NCBI RefSeq assembly: GCF_947367125.1 | Contig: NZ_CANBCQ010000023.1 | Location: 1-41,601, forward strand | Length of the DNA stretch: 41,601 bases | Direction: 5' to 3' | Source: an uncultured Lactobacillus sp. | Lineage (GTDB): Bacteria; Bacillota; Bacilli; Lactobacillales; Lactobacillaceae | Shown: in pieces, positions 9,759-16,905 of the stretch | How the letters are laid out: each line of letters begins with the position of its first letter | How positions within the stretch are numbered: the stretch's first letter is position 1 | Notes under the pieces: model-generated | What the model was told of the DNA's origin: nothing | What the model saw: the letters and a program-made list of their open reading frames with translations, nothing else | Database searches by the model: none | Translations under genes and position numbers: made by a program

Positions 9759-9784
9759 TATTTTCAGAACAACTTAAGGAATAT

Positions 9785-9821
9785 AAAAATAGGAAAAATG
9801 GTTAATCTCATTTCTCCTATT
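9785..9821 (-). terminator. Terminator of the lipoprotein gene
   Basis: On the minus strand a 13-bp stem (AATAGGAGAAATG / CATTTTTCCTATT, one G-U pair) is followed by a T-rich tail. The stem starts within the stop codon of the lipoprotein gene. Confidence 0.75.
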
Positions 9822-10089
9822 ACTTTTTTAGAACTGCGTTTAAATTAGTATAAATTGCTTTTTTTGATTGTTGGCTATTTGCAGGAAAGCAGCGATGTGG
9901 TAAAAATCCATTTAAGGGTTTAGTTAGTCTCTTAGCTGGTTTATGTGGCTTAAGTGGTTTATTAACGATTTTAACAGTAGTAGTCTTTTTATCAGGTGGT
10001 ACAAATTGTGGCTCCGTTTGTTGTTTACTGCAGGCTGTTAAACTAAGCGAGAAGCCGACTAATAAAACTATTTTTGATAAATTTTTCAA
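9820..10089 (-). CDS. Small basic lipoprotein, function unknown
   Basis: An 89-residue secreted lipoprotein. The N-terminus MKNLSKIVLLVGFSLSLTAC has a basic n-region, a hydrophobic core and a lipobox LTAC, so Cys20 would be lipidated and the protein anchored outside the membrane. The mature part is rich in Lys, Pro and Thr (VKIVNKPLKPHKPAKRLTKP) and strongly basic. I chose a TTG start at 10089 because GGAGG lies five bases upstream and the signal peptide then begins normally; two further in-frame TTGs lie upstream. I know no matching family. It might be a shortened member of a longer lipoprotein family, but no continuation is seen in other frames. Confidence 0.65.
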   Translation of the reverse strand: MKNLSKIVLLVGFSLSLTACSKQQTEPQFVPPDKKTTTVKIVNKPLKPHKPAKRLTKPLNGFLPHRCFPANSQQSKKAIYTNLNAVLKK

Positions 10090-10143
10090 TTTTTCCTCCA
10101 ATATAATAACTCCCAATACAATATTCTACTATTAACTGAACGA

Positions 10144-10152
10144 TGATAAAAT
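10144..10152 (+). promoter_or_regulatory. Extended -10 promoter candidate of coaBC
   Basis: TGATAAAAT matches the TGnTATAAT pattern with one mismatch and lies 33 bases before the coaBC start. No convincing -35 was seen. Confidence 0.35.
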
Positions 10153-10184
10153 AAAAATAAGTTAAGTAAAGAAGAAGGATAAAA

Positions 10185-11387
10185 ATGAGTCGAATAACGG
10201 TTTATATGACAGGTGGAATTGCTGATTATAAAGCAATTAATGTTATCCGCGATCTGGAAAAGGTGGGGCATGAGATTCGAGTAGTAATGACTAAAAATGC
10301 AGAGCATTTTGTAACTTCTAATACAGTAGCGGCCTTGACGAAAAAGCTTGTTTTAGATGATTTGTGGAGCAAGGAAAATGAAGCTAGTATACCGCATGTA
10401 CATTTAGCGCGTTGGACTGAATTAGCATTAGTTTTGCCAGCAACAGCTAATTTTATTGCTAAAATGGCAAATGGAATTGCTGACGATGCGGCTAGCACAA
10501 CAATTTTAGCTACGAACGCACCTAAATTACTTGTTCCAGCGATGAATGATCAAATGTGGAATAATCCAGCTACCAAGCGAAATATGACTTTTTTAAAGCA
10601 ATGTGGAGTAAAAATAATGGAGCCAGCAGTAGGGATGCTAGCTGAAGGATATGCAGCTAAAGGCCGAATGCCAGAACCCCAAGAAATTATTTCATGGATA
10701 GAAGATCACTTGAATGAACACAAAATTTTAGCAGGAAAGACTATTGTAGTTACTGCCGGTGGTACTGAAGAAGCAATTGATCCTGTGAGGTTTATCGGTA
10801 ATCGTTCTAGTGGAAAAATGGGGATTGCTTTTGCAACCGAGGCAGCAGCAATGGGAGCGAAAGTAAAGTTAATTTATGGTAATGTTACGGTCCCATTACC
10901 ACAAGATCCTAAGATTGAGTTATTGCATACAACTAGTAGTGAGGAAATGTTGATTGCTGTTAAAAAAGAATTTAAGGATAGTAATATATTGATTATGGCA
11001 GCTGCTGTGGCGGATTGGCGGATGCAGCAAGTAGCTGATCATAAATTGAAAAAACAAGCAGATCAGCAGACTTTGACCTTAACTTTAGTTAAAACAACAG
11101 ATATTTTGCATGAAGTTGCTCATAATAAAAGTAAAGGACAAATAGTTGTTGGTTTTGCAGCAGAAACAAATGATTTATTGCAAAATGCTGAAAAGAAGTT
11201 AGCTTCAAAAGGCGCAGATATAATTGTGGCTAATGATGTTTCAAAAAATGTATTTGGTAATGATGAAGATCAGGTGACGATTTTGCAAACACATGCTCCA
11301 GCCGAAAAATGGGAACGAATGACTAAACAAAAAATCGCTAGAAAGTTATTACAATTTATTGCTCAAAAATATAGTGTTCATGCATAG
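10185..11387 (+). CDS. coaBC: Bifunctional phosphopantothenoylcysteine decarboxylase / synthetase
   Basis: A 400-residue CoaBC carrying out two successive steps of coenzyme A synthesis. The N-terminal CoaC flavoprotein half has YMTGGIADYKA, the active-site His71 in HVHLARW, PATANFIAKMANGIAD and PAMNDQMW (Asn121). The C-terminal CoaB half has TAGGTEEAIDPVRFIGNRSSGKMG, AAAVADW and NDVS. Oddity: the family loop usually written G-x-L-A-C-G, whose Cys completes the decarboxylase reaction in E. coli, reads GMLAEGYAAKGRM here, with Glu154 in the Cys position. GAAGGAT precedes the ATG. It is monocistronic as far as visible. Confidence 0.93.
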   Translation: MSRITVYMTGGIADYKAINVIRDLEKVGHEIRVVMTKNAEHFVTSNTVAALTKKLVLDDLWSKENEASIPHVHLARWTELALVLPATANFIAKMANGIADDAASTTILATNAPKLLVPAMNDQMWNNPATKRNMTFLKQCGVKIMEPAVGMLAEGYAAKGRMPEPQEIISWIEDHLNEHKILAGKTIVVTAGGTEEAIDPVRFIGNRSSGKMGIAFATEAAAMGAKVKLIYGNVTVPLPQDPKIELLHTTSSEEMLIAVKKEFKDSNILIMAAAVADWRMQQVADHKLKKQADQQTLTLTLVKTTDILHEVAHNKSKGQIVVGFAAETNDLLQNAEKKLASKGADIIVANDVSKNVFGNDEDQVTILQTHAPAEKWERMTKQKIARKLLQFIAQKYSVHA

Positions 11388-11445
11388 TTATATTAAAAGC
11401 AAATCCTGTAACAATTTTGTAATATAACATAATCGCTTGTAAATA

Positions 11446-11468
11446 ATTCTATAGAGAACATATAGAAT
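11446..11468. repeat. Inverted repeat hairpin in the coaBC downstream gap
   Basis: Perfect 8-bp arms ATTCTATA and TATAGAAT are separated by seven bases. No T-run follows, so it is not an obvious terminator; an operator or RNA hairpin is possible. Confidence 0.5.
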
Positions 11469-11470
11469 GT

Positions 11471-11512
11471 GACTTAAAATAACACGTACTTATTAGAATT
11501 GAAATTTAAGTC
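11471..11512. repeat. Inverted repeat GACTTAAA / TTTAAGTC
   Basis: Perfect 8-bp arms lie at 11471-11478 and 11505-11512, separated by 26 bases. The right arm ends one base before the -35 of the following promoter, a position fitting a regulator-binding site. Confidence 0.45.
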
Positions 11513-11540
11513 TTGTTAAAATAATCAAATATAGTATTAT
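11513..11540 (+). promoter_or_regulatory. Promoter of a candidate small RNA
   Basis: TTGTTA (11513-11518), 16 bases, then TATTAT (11535-11540). Transcription would start near 11547, only about 20 bases before a terminator stem. Confidence 0.55.
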
Positions 11541-11546
11541 ATGAGT

Positions 11547-11604
11547 TGGGAATTAAGAGACTGAAGAGAAAGAGTTGATAAACATCATCAGCCCTTTCTT
11601 TTTT
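11547..11604 (+). ncRNA. Candidate small RNA of about 58 nucleotides
   Basis: A consensus-like promoter is followed almost at once by a strong intrinsic terminator, with no ribosome-binding site or useful open frame between. The predicted transcript has a purine-rich single-stranded 5' part (GGGAATTAAGAGACTGAAG) and a 3' terminator hairpin, the usual layout of a small regulatory RNA. It lies in a 478-base gap between coaBC and an aldo-keto reductase. The hairpin could instead simply terminate read-through from coaBC. I match it to no known RNA family. The rest of the gap, 11605-11865, contains a CAGATTATCTG palindrome at 11645, a possible promoter and a hairpin, but no supported gene. Confidence 0.4.
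11567..11604 (+). terminator. Intrinsic terminator in the coaBC-AKR gap
   Basis: AGAAAG plus GTTGAT pair with ATCAGC plus CTTTCT (one A-C mismatch, one G-U pair), a 7-base loop, then TTTTT. Confidence 0.8.
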
Positions 11605-11693
11605 ATATATTAAAAATATGTCTTTTGTATAGGATAAAAATAAAACAGATTATCTGAATAATTTCATCAATGCACTGCTGATATGATTTTATA

Positions 11694-11720
11694 TTGAAAA
11701 TAATAACAAAGCAGTACAAT
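11694..11720 (+). promoter_or_regulatory. Possible promoter of the aldo-keto reductase gene
   Basis: TTGAAA (11694-11699), 15 bases, then TACAAT (11715-11720). The spacing is short. It would give a leader of about 140 bases that includes the hairpin at 11780-11804. Confidence 0.35.
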
Positions 11721-11779
11721 ATTTAAAGTGTATGTATAGGATTTAAGCTAATTTTGGTGTATGCTATTAACAGCTAGAT

Positions 11780-11804
11780 GAATAAAAATGAGTATCATTT
11801 ATTC
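11780..11804 (+). repeat. Hairpin upstream of the aldo-keto reductase gene
   Basis: GAATAAA-TGA pairs with TCA-TTTATTC around a three-base loop, with a two-base bulge. There is no following T-run. Role unknown; it may be a leader RNA structure or an operator. Confidence 0.4.
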
Positions 11805-11865
11805 ACTATGCACATACAGGAATTAAGAAGCAGAGACATATTAGAAAAATGTAGAGGTGTAATAT

Positions 11866-12702
11866 ATGTACTCTGCTAAAACTTTGATGCTTAATAACGG
11901 AGTGGAAATTCCTCAAATTCAATTAGGAACTTGGCTAATCAATAACGATGATGTACGGAAGGTGATTCGCCAAGCAATTAATGTGGGTTACCGTGCTTTT
12001 GATACTGCTAAAGACTATGGCAATGAAAGTGGGGTTGGAAAAGGAATTTGGAATTCTGATGTTGAACGCAGTGATATTTTTTTAACAACTAAACTACCAA
12101 CTGCAGTTAAAGATTATAAAGGTACTAAAAAAGCCATTGATGACGCATTGGATCGATTTAGTTTAGAATATATTGATATGCTACTAATCCATTCTCCGCA
12201 GCCATGGATTGAAGTTAACCGAGTGGATGATCGGCACTTTGAAGGTAATTTGGAAAATTGGCGCGCAATGGAAGAAGCTGTTAAAGCAGGAAAAGTTAGA
12301 ACAATTGGGGTTTCTAATTTCTTACAAGAAGATGTTGACAATATAGTTAATAACGGCTCAATAAAGCCAGCTGTTAACCAAATTGAGGTTCATATTGGTC
12401 AAGTTCCAACTGAATTAATGCAATATTGTGAGGAATTAGGAATTCAAATTGAAGCTTATTCTCCACTTGCTCATGGCCGGCTATTTAATGATCATAAAAT
12501 TAATCTTTATGCTAAGAAGTATCATGTTAGTCCGGCACAATTAATGTTGGCATTTGATTTGCAGTTGGGTTGTATCGTATTACCTAAAACTGATAATATT
12601 AAAGAAATGAAAGAAAATCTAAATATTGATTTTAAGATAAGTGCTGACGATATGCATGATTTAGTCGAGCTAAAAGAGAATATGCAAACTATGGCTATTT
12701 AA
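11866..12702 (+). CDS. Aldo/keto reductase
   Basis: A 278-residue NADPH-dependent oxidoreductase with the (beta/alpha)8 aldo-keto reductase fold. The catalytic tetrad is complete: Asp46 and Tyr51 (AFDTAKDYGNE), Lys76 (TTKLP) and His109 (LLIHSP). The GVSNF motif and a late KTDNIKEMKENL segment, where cofactor-binding residues lie, are also present. It resembles the AKR5 / 2,5-diketo-D-gluconate reductase group of Firmicutes, where substrates are broad, so I give no substrate. GAGGTG precedes the ATG. A terminator overlaps its stop codon and separates it from the HAD gene. Confidence 0.92.
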   Translation: MYSAKTLMLNNGVEIPQIQLGTWLINNDDVRKVIRQAINVGYRAFDTAKDYGNESGVGKGIWNSDVERSDIFLTTKLPTAVKDYKGTKKAIDDALDRFSLEYIDMLLIHSPQPWIEVNRVDDRHFEGNLENWRAMEEAVKAGKVRTIGVSNFLQEDVDNIVNNGSIKPAVNQIEVHIGQVPTELMQYCEELGIQIEAYSPLAHGRLFNDHKINLYAKKYHVSPAQLMLAFDLQLGCIVLPKTDNIKEMKENLNIDFKISADDMHDLVELKENMQTMAI

Positions 12703-12736
12703 GGAAGGCATCGCATAAGCGGTGCTTTCTTTGTTT
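12701..12736 (+). terminator. Terminator of the aldo-keto reductase gene
   Basis: A GC-richer stem GCATCGC / GCGGTGC extended by AAGGAAG / TTTCTTT pairing around a four-base loop, then TTGTTT. The stem starts in the stop codon and ends just before the next gene's Shine-Dalgarno. Confidence 0.75.
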
Positions 12737-12751
12737 AAAGGAAAAAAGAAT

Positions 12752-13564
12752 ATGGATGAGATTAAATTAATTGCGATTGATATTGATGGAACATTAGCTA
12801 ATTCTAAAAAAGAAATTACGCCAGCCGTTAAGAAAGCCGTTTTGATGGCGCAAGAACAAGGAAAACAAATTGTAATTTGTACAGGACGTCCTCTATCAGG
12901 TGCCCAACGCTATTTAAATGAATTGGGACTCAATGGACAAGATGATCAATATGTCGTTAGTTTTAATGGTGCAGTCGTTGAATCAACTAAAGGAAAAGTT
13001 ATCTTCAAACAAGGCTTAAAGTATGAAGAATATATTGATTTAGAAGCAATTGCTCGGAAGTTAAAGCTACATTTTCATAGTGTATCATTAGATCGAATTT
13101 ATACCGCTAACCGTGATTTGGGACATTATACGATTTACAATTCACGGGTGGTAAAATTAGAAGTGTCATACCGTACACAAGAAGAAATGCGGCAAATCCC
13201 TATTATTAAATGCATGTACATTGATGATCCAGGTTATTTGGATGAGAAGATAAAATCTCCATTATTTAAAAAGATGGAGGAGCGAATAGTATTTTCGAAA
13301 ACGGAGCCATTTTATTATGAGGCCACAGCTGCAGGAGTTGATAAAGGAACTGGCTTAAAAAGGCTGTGTGATTATTTGAAAATAAATCGTAAAAATGTGA
13401 TGGCTTTAGGTGATCAAGCTAACGATATGCCAATGTTAAAGTACGCTGGATTAGGTGTAGCAATGGGCAATGCAGTTGAATATACTAAAGTGCATGCTGA
13501 TGAAATTACAGCTGATTGTGATCATGATGGCGTAGCAGTTGCTATAAATAAAATTCTAAAGTAG
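12752..13564 (+). CDS. HAD superfamily phosphatase, Cof type
   Basis: A 270-residue haloacid dehalogenase-type hydrolase with the Cof (IIB) cap, which dephosphorylates sugar phosphates, nucleotides or PLP-like metabolites in the cytoplasm. Motif I DIDGT at 10-14 supplies the nucleophile Asp10 and acid/base Asp12. Motif II is ICTGRP. Motif IV GDQANDMPML (220-229) supplies the Mg ligands. I chose the ATG at 12752, ten bases after AAAGG, over an in-frame ATG at 12722 that lies inside the preceding terminator. Substrate unknown. Confidence 0.92.
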   Translation: MDEIKLIAIDIDGTLANSKKEITPAVKKAVLMAQEQGKQIVICTGRPLSGAQRYLNELGLNGQDDQYVVSFNGAVVESTKGKVIFKQGLKYEEYIDLEAIARKLKLHFHSVSLDRIYTANRDLGHYTIYNSRVVKLEVSYRTQEEMRQIPIIKCMYIDDPGYLDEKIKSPLFKKMEERIVFSKTEPFYYEATAAGVDKGTGLKRLCDYLKINRKNVMALGDQANDMPMLKYAGLGVAMGNAVEYTKVHADEITADCDHDGVAVAINKILK

Positions 13565-13630
13565 GATGTTTTGTTAACTAAATAGTGGTATCTTTACTTT
13601 AAGGTAAAAATTGAATAGAGGTCTGAAATA

Positions 13631-14596
13631 ATGAATAAAGCAAAAATTTTAGTTTTGGGTGGTCTAAGAGAAGATGCACTAACTGATTTGAAGGAGGTTT
13701 GTCAAGTTGATATAGGTCCAGTGGGGCATCGTCCTGAAGATGATCGTGAATGGGTACTTGATCATATTGCTGAATATGACGGCGTCATTGTGGCTAAAAT
13801 GGTTTTTGATCAAGAAATGATTGATGCTGCTAAAAATTTGAAAATAATCTCAACCTATGGTGTTGGCTTTGATCATGTTGATATTGAATATGCTAAAGAA
13901 AAGAGCATCGTAGTTTCTAATTGTCCTAAGAGTGTATTGCGTCCAACTGCAGAATTGGCTTGGACTTTGATTATGGCATCAGCTCGTAGACTGCATTATT
14001 ATGATCATGCTTTACGTGAGGGCGTATATCTAAATGCTGATGAATATGACAATCAAGGATACTCAATTGAGGGTAAGACTTTAGGTATTTTAGGCTTAGG
14101 GCGAATTGGTCAACAGGTTGCTCGCTTTGCCAGAGCATTTGGCATGAAGGTTATTTATCATAATCGTCATCAAGCAGATGAAAAAGTTGTTGCTGAGTTA
14201 GGTGCAAAGTATGTTGATTTAGATACTTTAGCTAAGGAATCAGATTTTGTGAGTTTACACACTCCTGCAACTGATGAAACCTATCATATTATTGATGCAG
14301 ACTTTTTAAAGAAGATGAAAGATACTGCTTTTTTAGTCAATGTTGCTCGCGGATCATTAGTTGATGGGGATGCACTGATTGCAGCTTTAAAGAATGGTTC
14401 AATTGCTGGAGCTGCATTGGACGTATTTGAAAATGAACCATATCCAAAGCCAGAATTAGTTGGAATGGATAATGTAATTATGACCCCTCACGTTGGTTCA
14501 GCTACTCATGTTGCTAGATTTAATCTTTCTCAAGAAGCTGCTAATAATGTTTTGTCATTCTTTAAAGATAATAAGGCAATTAATCAAATTAATTAG
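13631..14596 (+). CDS. D-isomer specific 2-hydroxyacid dehydrogenase
   Basis: A 321-residue NAD(P)-dependent reductase of 2-oxoacids. The nucleotide-binding GLGRIG is at 155-160, followed by an acceptor region IYHNRHQ. The catalytic triad is Arg240 (VARGSLVD), Glu269 (ENEP) and His287 (TPHVGSAT). An Asn-Arg-His run after the second beta strand, rather than an acidic residue, suggests NADPH preference. It resembles gluconate/glyoxylate reductases more than D-lactate dehydrogenase. AGAGGT precedes the ATG and a terminator follows. Confidence 0.92.
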   Translation: MNKAKILVLGGLREDALTDLKEVCQVDIGPVGHRPEDDREWVLDHIAEYDGVIVAKMVFDQEMIDAAKNLKIISTYGVGFDHVDIEYAKEKSIVVSNCPKSVLRPTAELAWTLIMASARRLHYYDHALREGVYLNADEYDNQGYSIEGKTLGILGLGRIGQQVARFARAFGMKVIYHNRHQADEKVVAELGAKYVDLDTLAKESDFVSLHTPATDETYHIIDADFLKKMKDTAFLVNVARGSLVDGDALIAALKNGSIAGAALDVFENEPYPKPELVGMDNVIMTPHVGSATHVARFNLSQEAANNVLSFFKDNKAINQIN

Positions 14597-14614
14597 ATGA
14601 TAAATCTAACTAGT

Positions 14615-14648
14615 AAAAAAGACGATTCTAATGAATCGCCTTTTTCTT
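14615..14648. terminator. Terminator between the dehydrogenase and permease genes
   Basis: AAAAAGACGATTC pairs with GAATCGCCTTTTT (one A-C mismatch) around TAAT, with T- and A-runs on both sides. It can serve both convergent genes. Confidence 0.8.
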
Positions 14649-14667
14649 TACATAATTTTTATTAATG

Positions 14668-16053
14668 TTAATCATGCTCAAGTTGACTGTGATGGTAGCC
14701 ATAAACGAAATAAATTATTGCCCCAATAATTAACCAAATTGCTGCCATTAGGTAAACTTCAGAGCTTAAATGACAAATCATAAAGATGCAAATTAAGCCA
14801 GAAATGATTGGCAGATAAGGATAACCAGGTACTTTGAAACCATCGTTAACAATATCGGTTCTCTTTCTTAGTTTTAGAATCCCAAAGGAAACTAAAGTAA
14901 AGGCAAAAAGAGTTCCGAAATTAACTAAATTAGCTAATTGATCTACAGAGAAGAAAGCCGCGCCAGCTGCAATGATAATGGTTACTACAATTAAAGCATT
15001 TTGAGGAGAATTATGTTTTTTGTCTAGTTTGTTAAAAGCACTTGGCAATAAACCATCGCGTGCCATGGCATAAATTAAGCGAGAACTTGAGTAAATCATG
15101 GTGAGCATCATTGTAGCCATTCCTAACATTGCTCCAAATGAAAGAAGCTCAGCTACCCAATTTTGGTGAACATATTGCAAAGCAAATGCAACTGGATTAG
15201 ATACGTTTAATTTGGTGTAATTAACCATTCCGGTCAAAACAATTGAAACGCCAAAGTAGAGTACTGCAGCAATAGCTAATGTACCAATAATTCCTAAAGG
15301 CATATTTTTCTTAGGGTTCTTAACTTCAGCTGCCGATGAGGAGACAACGTCGAAACCTAAGAAGGCAAAGAATACTGTAGTTGCTCCTTTAATAACGCCT
15401 GAAAAATGATATGGCAAAAATGGTTGGTAATTGTTTGGTTTGATAAATTGCAAGCCAACGAAAATAAAAATTAAAATAATGGCGATTTTAATAAAAACTG
15501 CTACTACATTAATCTTGATTGAATTTTTCATTCCGCGTGATAGTAAAATACTGATAAGTAAAATAATCAAGACAGAAACTAAATCAAAGTAGACACCATG
15601 ATGAAGATCCATAGGACCAGAGACAGCGTGCGGTATTTTTAGGCTAAATGGTGCAATGAATGAACTGAAGTATGATGACCAGCCCGCTGCAACTGTTGCT
15701 ACAGAAAGCATATATTCTAGAATCAAAGCCCAACCAATAATCCAGCCAGTAAATTCGCCGTAAACGATGTTACCGTATGAGTAAGCAGATCCAGCGACTG
15801 GAATTGCTGAAGCGAATTCGGCATAGCACATTCCAGCTAGCGCACAAACGATTGCTGCTACTACAAATGATAAACTTACTCCTGGTCCAGCTAAAGTTGC
15901 TGCTACAGTTCCGGGTAAGATAAAAATCCCAGTTCCGATAACAGCGCCTACGCCAAGTGACATTAAGTCGACAGCATTCATTGTCTTAGAAAATTTAATG
16001 TCTTTGCCAAGATAATTTTGAACGCTTTGTTTTCTAAAAAGATTAAATTTCAT
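14668..16053 (-). CDS. APC superfamily amino acid permease
   Basis: A 461-residue cytoplasmic-membrane transporter with about 12 hydrophobic segments. LGVGAVIGTGIFILPG near residues 33-48 is the broken TM1 helix of the APC fold that binds the amino-acid backbone, and FFAFLGFDVVSS near 225-236 is the equivalent TM6. Overall it resembles the cationic amino acid transporter-like YfnA group, which exchange or import amino acids. The substrate is not readable. I chose ATG 16053 over an in-frame TTG six bases upstream because AAGGGAAG is correctly spaced for it. Confidence 0.92.
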   Translation of the reverse strand: MKFNLFRKQSVQNYLGKDIKFSKTMNAVDLMSLGVGAVIGTGIFILPGTVAATLAGPGVSLSFVVAAIVCALAGMCYAEFASAIPVAGSAYSYGNIVYGEFTGWIIGWALILEYMLSVATVAAGWSSYFSSFIAPFSLKIPHAVSGPMDLHHGVYFDLVSVLIILLISILLSRGMKNSIKINVVAVFIKIAIILIFIFVGLQFIKPNNYQPFLPYHFSGVIKGATTVFFAFLGFDVVSSSAAEVKNPKKNMPLGIIGTLAIAAVLYFGVSIVLTGMVNYTKLNVSNPVAFALQYVHQNWVAELLSFGAMLGMATMMLTMIYSSSRLIYAMARDGLLPSAFNKLDKKHNSPQNALIVVTIIIAAGAAFFSVDQLANLVNFGTLFAFTLVSFGILKLRKRTDIVNDGFKVPGYPYLPIISGLICIFMICHLSSEVYLMAAIWLIIGAIIYFVYGYHHSQLEHD

Positions 16054-16116
16054 TCGCAAACTTCCCTTATTTATAGATTAGATTAATTTTACATGATATT
16101 TTTAATTTTTGAAAGA

Positions 16117-16149
16117 AGAAAAACGCTCCATGATCCCATAGAGCGCTTT
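16117..16149 (-). terminator. Terminator of the DedA gene
   Basis: On the minus strand AAAGCGCTC pairs with GAGCGTTTT around a loop, followed by a TTTTTCTTCTTT tail, directly after the DedA stop. Confidence 0.8.
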
Positions 16150-16151
16150 AG

Positions 16152-16766
16152 TTAATTGGCTTTAATTTTTTGTTTGTACCATTTACAGGAAAAATAAATT
16201 ATGGCAATTAAAATAAACCCAACAATAATTAAAGAGTATTCTTCGAAAATCAGGACCAGCTGTTCCCAATTTTCTCCCATATAAGAGCCTAATCCGACTA
16301 AAATTGTATTCCAAATTAAGCTTCCTAAGCTTGTGTAAATAAGAAACTTAGGTAATTTTACTTTTGCAATGCCAGCAGGAATAGAAATTAAGCTGCGAAT
16401 GACAGGGATGCAGCGTCCGTAAAAAATAGCTCCGGTGCCATATTTATCGAACCAATTAACTGCTTTTTGTACATTTCCCTTTTTAAAACCTAATAGCTTA
16501 AACATTTTATGGTTAAATAGTTTTTCTAAACGATTAGGATTGAGCAAGGTTCCAATCCAGTATAAGATTAAGGCTCCGATTACTGCTCCAATTGTTGAAG
16601 CAATAATTACACCGATAACGTTCATTTGAGAATGATGAGTTGCAAAGCCAGCAAAAGAAAGAATCACTTCAGATGGAATAGGGGGAAAGATATTTTCAAT
16701 TGCGATTAATAAGCTGATAGCTAGATAGCCGAATTGATCAATTAGGTCAAAAACTAGGTTAGTCAT
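16152..16766 (-). CDS. DedA/SNARE-associated family membrane protein
   Basis: A 204-residue inner-membrane protein of the DedA family; members have been linked to undecaprenyl-phosphate or phospholipid flipping and envelope homeostasis. Family features are FPPIPSEVILSFAG near residues 26-40, GALILYWIG, and FYGRCIPVIRSLISIPAG near 110-130, with the conserved Arg pair and Pro. Several hydrophobic segments follow and the C-terminus is basic. A longer frame exists, but AAGGAGG lies perfectly before ATG 16766, so I start there. Specific role unknown. Confidence 0.9.
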   Translation of the reverse strand: MTNLVFDLIDQFGYLAISLLIAIENIFPPIPSEVILSFAGFATHHSQMNVIGVIIASTIGAVIGALILYWIGTLLNPNRLEKLFNHKMFKLLGFKKGNVQKAVNWFDKYGTGAIFYGRCIPVIRSLISIPAGIAKVKLPKFLIYTSLGSLIWNTILVGLGSYMGENWEQLVLIFEEYSLIIVGFILIAIIYFSCKWYKQKIKAN

Positions 16767-16817
16767 CAAGTTCCTCCTTAAATAAGATTTATTACAAATA
16801 TAGCAATTTTTATTAGG

Positions 16818-16827
16818 AATAGCTATT
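16818..16827. repeat. Palindrome AATAGCTATT in the dedA-uvrC divergent promoter region
   Basis: A perfect 10-bp palindrome, nearly extended to GAAATAGCTATTTC-like symmetry on one side, lies between two divergent genes. It may be an operator; it may be chance in AT-rich DNA. Confidence 0.3.
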
Positions 16828-16863
16828 TCTATAAGCAAAGTTAAGATCTTCTTAAACAGTATG

Positions 16864-16872
16864 TGTTAAACT
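16864..16872 (+). promoter_or_regulatory. Extended -10 promoter candidate of uvrC
   Basis: TGTTAAACT fits TGnTATAAT with two mismatches and lies 34 bases before the uvrC start. No clear -35. Confidence 0.3.
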
Positions 16873-16905
16873 ATTAAATGCAATTTTTTTCAGTGAGATG
16901 AGATA

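Noticed and set aside
11541-11564. Short frame MSWELRD next to the small-RNA promoter
   Set aside because: Its ATG lies directly at the -10, upstream of the expected transcription start, so it would not be in the transcript.
11778-11879. 33-codon open frame upstream of and overlapping the aldo-keto reductase start
   Set aside because: It has no Shine-Dalgarno, is preceded immediately by a stop, contains a hairpin, and its product resembles no family I know. A leader peptide cannot be excluded, but there is no positive support.
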